Shown here: positions 18,643-24,996 of the stretch, in pieces | How positions within the stretch are numbered: position 1 is the stretch's first letter | How the letters are laid out: every line of letters starts with the position of its first letter | From: Bacillus massiliigorillae | GTDB lineage: Bacteria; Bacillota; Bacilli; Bacillales; DSM-1321 | Assembly (NCBI RefSeq): GCF_000380245.2 | Contig: NZ_HG428744.1 | Location: 227,631-267,146, forward strand | Length of the DNA stretch: 39,516 nucleotides | Direction: 5' to 3' | Translations under genes and position numbers: made by a program | Notes under the pieces: generated by a model | The model's database searches: none | The model's input: only the letters and a program-made list of their open reading frames with translations | What the model was told of the DNA's origin: nothing

Positions 18643-19312
18643 GTGATTCCCTCCAATGTTTAACTATAGATTGAAATAACTTTAATCCGTCCGCACTTCC
18701 TAGTAATGAATCTACCGCACGCTCTGGGTGAGGCATCATTCCTAGTACATTACCTTGTTCATTCGTAATACCAGCAATATCTTCTAAACTACCGTTCGGA
18801 TTTGTACCCGCATAAGTGAATGCAATTTGACCATTATCTTTCAATTGTTGTAGCGTTGCTTCATCACAATAATAGTTTCCTTCACCATGTGCGATTGGAA
18901 TTGTAATAACTTCATTATTGTCATAAGCATTCGTGAACATTGTATTATTGTTTGCTACTTGTAATTCCACATTTCGGCAAATGAAATGCAAGCTATCATT
19001 ACGTCTCATTGCACCAGGTAAAAGACCTGCTTCCAAAAGAATTTGGAATCCGTTACATACGCCTAATATTGGTTTTCCATCTTGAGCAGCTTTAATTACT
19101 TGCTCCATTACATTTGAAAAGCGCGCGATTGCACCACAGCGAAGATAATCGCCATAAGAGAAACCACCTGGTAATAAAATCCCATCATACTGAGATAAAT
19201 CTGTTTCAGTATGCCAAACGTAATCGACTTCCTCACCAAGCTCATCTTTAATCGCGTGATACATATCTACGTCACAGTTGGACCCAGGAAACACGATGAC
19301 TGCAAATTTCAC
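18626..19312 (-). CDS. purQ: FGAM synthase glutaminase subunit PurQ
   Basis: PurQ is the class I glutamine amidotransferase that feeds ammonia to PurL. Its 228 residues contain the oxyanion region LPGGFSYGDYLRCGAIA, the nucleophile Cys at about residue 86 in LGVCNGFQIL, and the His-Glu pair in MMPHPERAVD. The start codon is GTG at 19312, overlapping the purS stop as GTGA, so it relies on re-initiation after purS. The 3' end overlaps purL. Confidence 0.97.
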   Translation of the reverse strand: MKFAVIVFPGSNCDVDMYHAIKDELGEEVDYVWHTETDLSQYDGILLPGGFSYGDYLRCGAIARFSNVMEQVIKAAQDGKPILGVCNGFQILLEAGLLPGAMRRNDSLHFICRNVELQVANNNTMFTNAYDNNEVITIPIAHGEGNYYCDEATLQQLKDNGQIAFTYAGTNPNGSLEDIAGITNEQGNVLGMMPHPERAVDSLLGSADGLKLFQSIVKHWRESHVVTA

Positions 19313-19563
19313 TGTGCGACAACCTCCTCAACATCATAGCGATAGTCTTCGATTACCGTATTAACTAATAACTTCTCACATACTTCTTTCACGACTTCAT
19401 TTACATCACGGTCGCTTTTTTCGATTGTTAACTCCATATATTTACCAATACGAACATCTTGTACTTCTGTATATGAAAGGCTGTTCAATGAATGTTGAAC
19501 GGCTGTTCCTTGTGGATCTAATACACTTTCTCGTAATGTTACATAAACTTTTACCTTATACAT
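19309..19563 (-). CDS. purS: FGAM synthase small subunit PurS
   Basis: PurS is the 84-residue accessory subunit that docks PurQ onto PurL. It begins MYKVKVYVTLRESVLDPQGTAV and has the family's LSYTEVQDVRIGKYMEL. I set the start at ATG 19563, overlapping the purC end by 8 nt with GGAGGAGC within the purC coding sequence. An in-frame ATG at 19578 would add five residues unlike the family. It ends in a 4-nt overlap with purQ. Confidence 0.96.
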   Translation of the reverse strand: MYKVKVYVTLRESVLDPQGTAVQHSLNSLSYTEVQDVRIGKYMELTIEKSDRDVNEVVKEVCEKLLVNTVIEDYRYDVEEVVAQ

Positions 19564-20275
19564 GTTGAGCTCCTCCAAGTCTAGTTAAAATCTGTTCATA
19601 CGCATCTGTGATATTTCCTAAGTCGCGACGGAATACATCTTTATCAAGTTTTTCACCTGTTGTTGCATCCCAAAGGCGGCAAGTATCTGGTGAAATTTCA
19701 TCTGCTAATAGAATTTCACCATCAGCTGTTTTACCAAATTCAAGCTTGTAATCTATTAATCTAATATTAATTGATGCAAAAAATTCTTTTAAAACATCAT
19801 TTACTTTCAATGCTTTTTCAGTAATTTCTTTGATTTCTTCTGGTGTTGCAATTTCTAATAATGAGATGTGAGCATCTGTAATTAATGGATCTCCTAAATC
19901 ATCATTTTTATAATATAACTCTACGATAGGATGTCTTAGCACTGTACCTTCTTCCATTCCTAAACGTTTAGATAGACTTCCAGCTGCTACATTACGAACG
20001 ACTACCTCTAATGGAATGATGTCCACTTTCTTCGCTAAATGCTCGCGGTCAGAAAGCTTTTTAATAAAGTGAGAAGGAATACCTTTTTCTTGAAGTTTTA
20101 CAAATAAAAGACTTGTAATCTCATTATTTAAAACGCCTTTACCTTGAATATTTTCTTTCTTCTCTCCATTAAAAGCTGTAGCTTGGTCTGTATATTCTAA
20201 CCAAACCACATTTTCATCATTTGTTGCATATACTCTTTTCGCTTTTCCTTGATATAGTAACGCTTGTTTCTCCAT
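19556..20275 (-). CDS. purC: SAICAR synthetase
   Basis: PurC joins aspartate to CAIR using ATP. The 239 residues have the N-terminal LYQGKAKRVYAT and TDQATAFNGEKKENIQGKG. The conserved LEVVVRNVAAGSL and IDYKLEFGKT follow, and then LADEISPDTCRLWD. GGAGGGGC precedes the ATG. It overlaps purS by 8 nt, but unlike most of the operon it is separated from purB by 195 nt containing a strong hairpin. Confidence 0.97.
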   Translation of the reverse strand: MEKQALLYQGKAKRVYATNDENVVWLEYTDQATAFNGEKKENIQGKGVLNNEITSLLFVKLQEKGIPSHFIKKLSDREHLAKKVDIIPLEVVVRNVAAGSLSKRLGMEEGTVLRHPIVELYYKNDDLGDPLITDAHISLLEIATPEEIKEITEKALKVNDVLKEFFASINIRLIDYKLEFGKTADGEILLADEISPDTCRLWDATTGEKLDKDVFRRDLGNITDAYEQILTRLGGAQHV

Positions 20276-20424
20276 GACGTAGCCCCTCCAAATTGGGAAT
20301 AGTGGGAATTAATAAAGCATTAAGAATCCCTCATATTAGTTATTTACCAATAGTATTAATCAAAATATTACCTATATTCAAATTCTTCCGAAAACAAACC
20401 TTAAATAGAAAACTCATTTAGGAA

Positions 20425-20460
20425 AACATCCGGAAGTGAGCAACTCACTTCCAAGATGTT
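20425..20460 (-). other. Strong intercistronic hairpin between purB and purC
   Basis: In the 195-nt purB-purC gap, GGAAGTGAG (20432-20440) pairs with CTCACTTCC (20444-20452), and outer AACATC/GATGTT arms extend the stem with a small bulge. It lies 11 nt after the purB stop. On the minus strand it is followed by TTTTCC, so partial termination or RNA processing are both possible. The remaining gap up to purC is AT-rich with no clear gene. Confidence 0.6.
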
Positions 20461-20470
20461 TATATAGTTC

Positions 20471-21763
20471 TTAAAGTCCTACGCGTTCAAAAATAACATC
20501 AACATTTTTTAGGTGATAATTATAATCGAAGCAGTCAGCAATCTCTTCAGGAGAAAGAAGACTTGTGATTTTATCATCACTTTCAATTAATGTACGGAAT
20601 TGTACTTGCTCATCCCAAGCTTGCATTGCTCTTGGTTGAACTGTATCGTACGCTTCTTCACGTGCAAGACCTTTATCAATTAGCGCAAGTAGAACGCGCT
20701 GTGAGTAAATTAAACCTAATGTGCGATCCATATTGCGTTTCATGTTATCTGGGAATACCGTTAAGTTTTTCACGATATTACCGAAACGGTTTAACATGTA
20801 GTTTAATGCAATCGTTGCATCAGGTAAGATGACACGCTCTGCTGAAGAGTGTGAAATATCTCTTTCATGCCATAATGGAACATTTTCATAAGCTGTCATC
20901 ATGTAGCCACGAATAACACGTGCAAGACCAGTCATGTTCTCAGAACCGATTGGATTACGTTTATGTGGCATTGCAGAAGAACCTTTTTGACCTTTCGCAA
21001 ATGCTTCTTCTACTTCACGCGTTTCACTCTTCTGTAAACCACGAACTTCAGTTGCAAACTTCTCAATAGATGTCGCAATTAATGCGATTGTGCTCATGTA
21101 ATGAGCGTGACGATCACGTTGTAATGTTTGTGTAGAAATTGGAGCAGGCTTTGTTCCTAGCTTTTCACAAACATATTTTTCTACAAAAGGATCGATGTTT
21201 GCATATGTACCAACCGCTCCAGAAATTTTTCCATACTCAACACTTTCTCTTCCTGCTTTAAAACGCTCTAGGTTACGTTTCATTTCTGCATACCAAAGTG
21301 CTAATTTCAAACCAAATGTAGTCGGCTCTGCGTGAACACCATGAGTACGTCCCATCATAACTGTATATTTATGTTCTAATGCTTTATTTTTTAGGATTTC
21401 CACAAAGCGCTCTAAATCTGCTTGTAGAATATCATTTGCTTGTTTTAATAAATATGAGTTTGCTGTATCAACAACGTCAGTTGAAGTTAAACCATAATGT
21501 ACCCATTTACGCTCATCACCAAGTGTTTCAGATACCGCACGAGTGAAAGCCACTACATCATGACGAGTTTCTAATTCGATTTCATTGATACGTGCAATAT
21601 CAAAAGATGCATTTTCACGAAGTAATTTAACATCTTCCTTTGGAATAACCCCTAGCTCTGACCAAGCTTCACAAGCTAAAATTTCAACTTCTAACCATGC
21701 ATTAAAGCGATTATCTTCCGTCCAAATCGCTCCCATTTCTGGTCGTGTATAACGTTCAATCAT
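20471..21763 (-). CDS. purB: Adenylosuccinate lyase
   Basis: PurB cleaves fumarate from SAICAR in the IMP branch and from adenylosuccinate in the AMP branch. The 430 residues are of the fumarase/aspartase superfamily, with the start MIERYTRPEMGAIW, the TSTDVVDTA and GRTHGVHAEPTTFG active-site blocks, and the flexible signature loop GSSAMPHKRNPIGSEN. It lies 36 nt downstream of purK and is followed by an intercistronic hairpin. Confidence 0.97.
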   Translation of the reverse strand: MIERYTRPEMGAIWTEDNRFNAWLEVEILACEAWSELGVIPKEDVKLLRENASFDIARINEIELETRHDVVAFTRAVSETLGDERKWVHYGLTSTDVVDTANSYLLKQANDILQADLERFVEILKNKALEHKYTVMMGRTHGVHAEPTTFGLKLALWYAEMKRNLERFKAGRESVEYGKISGAVGTYANIDPFVEKYVCEKLGTKPAPISTQTLQRDRHAHYMSTIALIATSIEKFATEVRGLQKSETREVEEAFAKGQKGSSAMPHKRNPIGSENMTGLARVIRGYMMTAYENVPLWHERDISHSSAERVILPDATIALNYMLNRFGNIVKNLTVFPDNMKRNMDRTLGLIYSQRVLLALIDKGLAREEAYDTVQPRAMQAWDEQVQFRTLIESDDKITSLLSPEEIADCFDYNYHLKNVDVIFERVGL

Positions 21764-21799
21764 GTTTTAATTCCTCCATTTTTTCGTATATATCTTCAC

Positions 21800-22927
21800 T
21801 TACCATATATTGCTTCGTTCAGCTTCGATTAAAGCCTCTTCTGTCGTTTCACGTAAAATATTTACATGCCCCATCTTACGCTTAACTTTCGCTTCCGATT
21901 TACCGTATAAATGGATTTTCCAATTATTCAAATCGGGTATTTTATTCAATAATGGTTCCATATGTTCACCAAGAATATTCACCATTACGACTGGCTTTAA
22001 CAAAGTCGTATCCGCTAGCTTCCAATTACAAACGGCACGAATATGCTGTTCAAATTGAGAAGTTTCACAAGCTTCCATCGTATAATGACCAGAGTTATGT
22101 GGTCGCGGTGCCAATTCATTGATATAGATTTTTTCATTTTCGGTAACGAACATCTCTACTGCTAATATTCCTACAAGTTTCATAGAATTTGCGATAAGCA
22201 TTGCTTTCTCAACTGCTGCATTCTCTGTTTGCTTAGAAATACGAGCCGGAACAATCGATTGATACAGAATGTTTTCACGATGAATATTTTCCGCTACCGG
22301 AAAAACTTTCGTTTCTCCATTCACATTGCGCGTGACAATAACGGAAATCTCTTTCACAAATGGAACCCATGCTTCTAATACACAGTCACCATGTTTCAGA
22401 ATTTCCGTAGCTTCTTCAAGCATTTCTTTGCTTTGTAAGACAAGCTGTCCTTTACCATCGTATCCACCTGTAGCGGTTTTTAATACGCTTGGATAACCAA
22501 TTTTATCAATCTGCTCATGAAGATCTGTCTCACTTTGAATTACAGCATACGGTGCAACTTCAACTCCTGCTTCCGTAATTGCCGCCTTTTCAATAATTCG
22601 ATTTTGACTAATTTTCAAGAGCTCTGAGCCTTGAGGAATGTAAGCATGCTGCTTTAGCCACTCAAGTGCTTCACCACTAATATTTTCAAATTCAAATGTA
22701 ATTACATCACTCGCATCAGCTAGCTGCTGTAATGCATTCAAATCATTGTATTGCGCTGTAATTTCGATATCTGCCACTTGACCGCACGGACAATTTGGTG
22801 TTGGATCTAAAACAGCAATTTTAAAGCCTGATGCCTTAGCTGCAAGAGCCATCATTCTACCTAATTGACCGCCACCAATAATTCCAATTGTTTGACCTGG
22901 TAAGATAACTTTATTTAAGTTGTTCAC
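21800..22927 (-). CDS. purK: N5-CAIR synthetase (AIR carboxylase ATPase subunit)
   Basis: PurK uses ATP and bicarbonate to make N5-carboxy-AIR, which PurE then rearranges. The 375-residue ATP-grasp protein starts with GQTIGIIGGGQLGRMMALAA and contains VLKTATGGYDGKGQ and INELAPRPHNSGHYT. Translation appears to start at GTG 22927, inside the last 17 nt of purE, indicating coupling. No better ATG start lies nearby that keeps the dinucleotide-binding-like N-terminus. Confidence 0.96.
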   Translation of the reverse strand: MNNLNKVILPGQTIGIIGGGQLGRMMALAAKASGFKIAVLDPTPNCPCGQVADIEITAQYNDLNALQQLADASDVITFEFENISGEALEWLKQHAYIPQGSELLKISQNRIIEKAAITEAGVEVAPYAVIQSETDLHEQIDKIGYPSVLKTATGGYDGKGQLVLQSKEMLEEATEILKHGDCVLEAWVPFVKEISVIVTRNVNGETKVFPVAENIHRENILYQSIVPARISKQTENAAVEKAMLIANSMKLVGILAVEMFVTENEKIYINELAPRPHNSGHYTMEACETSQFEQHIRAVCNWKLADTTLLKPVVMVNILGEHMEPLLNKIPDLNNWKIHLYGKSEAKVKRKMGHVNILRETTEEALIEAERSNIW

Positions 22928-23399
22928 TGCTCTCTAACACCTTTTCTCTTGTCTCATTTCGCATTGCATCTAATTTACCTGCTAATGACTCGTCAAATGC
23001 GGATAGTATTTGTGCTGCGAGTAATCCAGCATTCGTTGCTCCTGCTTTTCCAATTGCTACTGTCGCAACTGGAACACCACCTGGCATTTGCACGATGGAA
23101 AGAAGTGAATCTAAACCATTGAGTGCTCTAGATTGCACTGGCACACCAATGACAGGTAAAGTTGTCTTCGCTGCTACCATTCCTGGTAAATGCGCAGCTC
23201 CTCCTGCACCTGCAATAATGACCTTAATTCCTTTCTCTCTTGCACTTTCTGCATATTCAAACATTAAATCTGGTGTTCTATGTGCAGAAACAACTTGCTT
23301 CTCATAAGGTATCTCAAACTTATCTAATTCTTCGCATGCGTATTTCATCGTATCCCAATCCGAAATACTCCCCATAATAACGCCAACCTGAGGCTTCAT
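22911..23399 (-). CDS. purE: N5-CAIR mutase (AIR carboxylase catalytic subunit)
   Basis: PurE converts N5-CAIR to CAIR. The 162 residues include GVIMGSISDWDTM, VSAHRTPD and IIAGAGGAAHLPGMVAA, all typical of the class I octameric enzyme. GGAGGGG precedes the ATG. It is the first gene of the pur operon. Its leader is unusually long: about 600 nt from the predicted promoter, with a purine riboswitch, an attenuator and repeat elements in between. Confidence 0.97.
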   Translation of the reverse strand: MKPQVGVIMGSISDWDTMKYACEELDKFEIPYEKQVVSAHRTPDLMFEYAESAREKGIKVIIAGAGGAAHLPGMVAAKTTLPVIGVPVQSRALNGLDSLLSIVQMPGGVPVATVAIGKAGATNAGLLAAQILSAFDESLAGKLDAMRNETREKVLESSEQLK

Positions 23400-23420
23400 C
23401 TCTTCCCCTCCTGAAATAAA

Positions 23421-23606
23421 AAGCTGAAACGGCTTGCTCAGCCTCGGCAGGTATAAGACATTTCTCTTTAGAAATCCGATTTTGATTTCTGAAGAGGAAG
23501 GGCTTATATCCTCAAGAGGCTAGCCGTTAAAGCTAGATTCAATTGAAATGCCGTCACCGGTGACATGCGACTTATGACCGAGCATGTCAGGTGTAAGGCT
23601 AGACAC
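23421..23606. repeat. B. cereus-group type repeat, copy 1, in the purE leader
   Basis: The unit begins AAGCTGAAACGGCTTGCTCA and ends near CAGGTGTAAGGCTAGACAC. It contains CTCTTTAGAAATC paired with GATTTCTGAAGAG (one G-T wobble), an outer GGTATAAG/CTTATATCC pairing, and a perfect 12-bp palindrome GTCACCGGTGAC (23553-23564). Multi-hairpin intergenic elements of this look are known in the B. cereus group (bcr families); the exact family was not determined. Confidence 0.6.
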
Positions 23607-23612
23607 TTAAAA

Positions 23613-23760
23613 AAGCTGAAACGGCTTGCTCAGCCCCTGAGAGGCTTAGCCGCCGAAGCTAATATGAAATGCAGACATGCAGAAGACAGACCTTACAGAA
23701 AATCCATCTCTGAAAAGGAAAGACTTATGCATGATATTGAGCTAAACATGAACAAATAAC
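23613..23760. repeat. Divergent second copy of the purE-leader repeat
   Basis: The first 23 nt repeat the start of copy 1 exactly, offset by 192 nt. GAGAGGCTTAGCCGCCGAAG then matches copy 1's AAGAGGCTAGCCGTTAAAG region, and TCTGAAAAGGAAAGACTTAT resembles copy 1's TCTGAAGAGGAAGGGCTTAT, but the blocks are shortened and rearranged. It is probably an older, decayed insertion. A 64-codon plus-strand frame crosses it but shows no protein-like character. Confidence 0.55.
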
Positions 23761-23809
23761 TTACTTTACAAAAAAACAATCAACTATCGCTATACCCTGT
23801 TTTACGCAT

Positions 23810-23854
23810 AAAAAAACCGAATAGTCTACTTCTACAAGAGAAAGTAAACTATCC
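23810..23854 (-). terminator. Riboswitch-controlled attenuator of the pur operon
   Basis: On the minus strand CCGGATAGTTTACTT pairs with AAGTAGACTATTCGG (some G-U pairs), followed by seven Ts. The 5' arm contains TACTTTCTCT (plus-strand positions 23837-23846), which can instead pair with AGAGAAAGTA at the 3' side of the riboswitch P1 (23917-23926), giving an antiterminator. Confidence 0.88.
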
Positions 23855-23922
23855 GGGAACCGTTTTTATCCCAAATACTTCTACGAGAAGAAGAGACAAT
23901 ACACCCTAATAGTATGTACTTT

Positions 23923-23993
23923 CTCTCATAGTCCGATCATTTACGGTAATCGGGTAGAAACTTATGGGCCTTATCCCCAAGATTATATGAGAG
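23923..23993 (-). promoter_or_regulatory. Purine (guanine-class) riboswitch aptamer
   Basis: The minus strand reads as a canonical purine aptamer. P1 is TATGAGAG/CTCTCATA, followed by ATAATC. Two hairpin loops GGATAAG-type and CCGTAAAT flank the invariant core GTTTCTACC, and the 3' junction is GGACTATGAG. The specificity base is C (GACTAT), so guanine or hypoxanthine rather than adenine is expected as ligand. Ligand binding stabilises P1, which blocks the antiterminator and lets the attenuator form, turning pur off. Confidence 0.93.
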
Positions 23994-24012
23994 GTACTTT
24001 TATTCTAGATTC

Positions 24013-24041
24013 ATATTAACAACCAACAGTTTGTAAGTCAA
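24013..24041 (-). promoter_or_regulatory. pur operon promoter
   Basis: TTGACT (24036-24041), a 17-nt spacer and TAATAT (24013-24018) on the minus strand form a good sigma-A promoter. Predicted start is about 24006, a dozen nucleotides before the aptamer. Confidence 0.8.
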
Positions 24042-24049
24042 TAAATAAT

Positions 24050-24083
24050 CGAACAATAATAACACAACTTATTTTATTGTTCG
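24050..24083. promoter_or_regulatory. Inverted PurBox pair (PurR operator)
   Basis: CGAACAATAA (24050-24059) and its exact inverted copy TTATTGTTCG (24074-24083), separated by 14 nt, lie just upstream of the -35. Orientation, spacing and position (about -44 to -77) match the Bacillus PurR control site, whose repression is relieved by PRPP. Confidence 0.85.
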
Positions 24084-24090
24084 CTTTTTG

Positions 24091-24282
24091 CTATATTTTT
24101 AGGCCATCAAACACAATTTTTCTTCCTTCGGGTTCATAAATAGTTTCACCGTTCTTGACAATTTCTTTAAATACAGGCTTTTCAGTTCGTCTAACCGGCA
24201 TATATCCTTCTTGTTTCATACGATCCAAACACATATCGATTGTTTCATTTTCTTGCACTTCAAATTTTTTCTTTGCAGTCAT
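24091..24282 (-). CDS. yebG: NETI motif-containing small protein (YebG type)
   Basis: A 63-residue protein with the defining NETI motif at residues 12-15 (VQENETIDMCLDRMKQEGYMPVRR) and a C-terminal EPEGRKIVFDGLKI. It is highly charged, has no signal peptide or membrane segment, and looks like a compact single domain. In B. subtilis the homologue also sits directly upstream of purE. GGAGG lies about 12 nt before the ATG. The stop is 8 nt from the distal PurBox, so its transcript may run into the pur promoter. Function is unknown. Confidence 0.85.
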   Translation of the reverse strand: MTAKKKFEVQENETIDMCLDRMKQEGYMPVRRTEKPVFKEIVKNGETIYEPEGRKIVFDGLKI

Positions 24283-24385
24283 ACAGTAACGCTGCCTCCG
24301 TTTTACATAAAATTAAGATTTTCTTCGTCCATAAGATACTAGTTAGTGTAACCAATCCTAACACTTTGAACAAGGTAAAAATAGA

Positions 24386-24424
24386 AAAAGGGATGTCCGA
24401 AAAGTAATTTCCGAACCCCCTTTT
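24386..24424 (-). terminator. Terminator downstream of nrdG
   Basis: On the minus strand AAAGGGGG/TTCGGAAA pairs, with several G-U wobbles, against TTTTCGGAC/ATCCCTTTTT, with a short TTAC loop. It lies about 40 nt after the nrdG stop and ends in a T-run. Confidence 0.7.
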
Positions 24425-24461
24425 ACGCTTTATTATATAACCTATGTTACCTAATATTTCT

Positions 24462-24977
24462 CTACATATATTCTGAACATAATACAACCGCATCACTTTC
24501 CAACGATTGTTTCACATCAATAATTCGCTGATTTGATGATCCTCTAAATAAAAGCTCATGTGACTTTTTCTCTTCTATAAAACGACCATCGACTAAAACA
24601 TCTATCTGCTGTAACAGTAACTGACGATCCTGATAGTGAGGATTTCGCTCATTCATCAACTCTTCCCAGCAGTATCCCGTATATGCCCATATATCTAGCC
24701 CACACTTCTTAGCCTCTATTGCAATAGGTAGTAACGCTTTCGCTTGTAAAAACGGATCACCGCCAGATAATGTGATGCCGCGTTGTAACTTAGCTGAATG
24801 AATTTGTTCAATGATGCTAGCACATGTTACTTCAAAACCACCATCCAATGAATGTGTCTTCGGATTGTGACACCCTTCACATCGATGTGGACAACCTTGT
24901 GTCCATAACACCATTCGTAAGCCAGGTCCATCTACAATACTATCAATCGTTAGTGGAGCGGCAACTCGTACCTTCAT
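24462..24977 (-). CDS. nrdG: Anaerobic ribonucleotide reductase activating protein
   Basis: NrdG is the radical-SAM activase that installs the glycyl radical on NrdD under anaerobic conditions. The 171 residues have the NrdG-type start (DSIVDGPGLRMVLWTQGC) and the 4Fe-4S motif with cysteines at 29, 33 and 36 (CPHRCEGC). The SAM-binding ITLSGGDPFLQ follows. A GAAGGAG ribosome site precedes the ATG, 19 nt after the nrdD stop, so the two are co-transcribed. Confidence 0.96.
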   Translation of the reverse strand: MKVRVAAPLTIDSIVDGPGLRMVLWTQGCPHRCEGCHNPKTHSLDGGFEVTCASIIEQIHSAKLQRGITLSGGDPFLQAKALLPIAIEAKKCGLDIWAYTGYCWEELMNERNPHYQDRQLLLQQIDVLVDGRFIEEKKSHELLFRGSSNQRIIDVKQSLESDAVVLCSEYM

Positions 24978-24996
24978 TCTGTCGTCTCCTTCACCA

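Noticed and set aside
23565..23759. 64-codon plus-strand frame upstream of purE
   Set aside because: It lies wholly within the hairpin-rich repeat units, so its openness reflects the repeat, not a gene.
10112..23760. Composite transposon or genomic island bounded by the two repeat regions around the pur operon
   Set aside because: The repeats are short non-coding elements without transposase, the operon has the standard Bacillus order, and no base-composition break was evident by eye.
23810..23993. Possibility that the leader is an adenine riboswitch
   Set aside because: The specificity position reads C in GACTAT, whereas adenine aptamers have U there.
24260..24496. 78-codon minus-strand frame between nrdG and the NETI gene
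   Set aside because: It overlaps both neighbours, runs through the nrdG terminator, has no ribosome site and no recognisable protein features.
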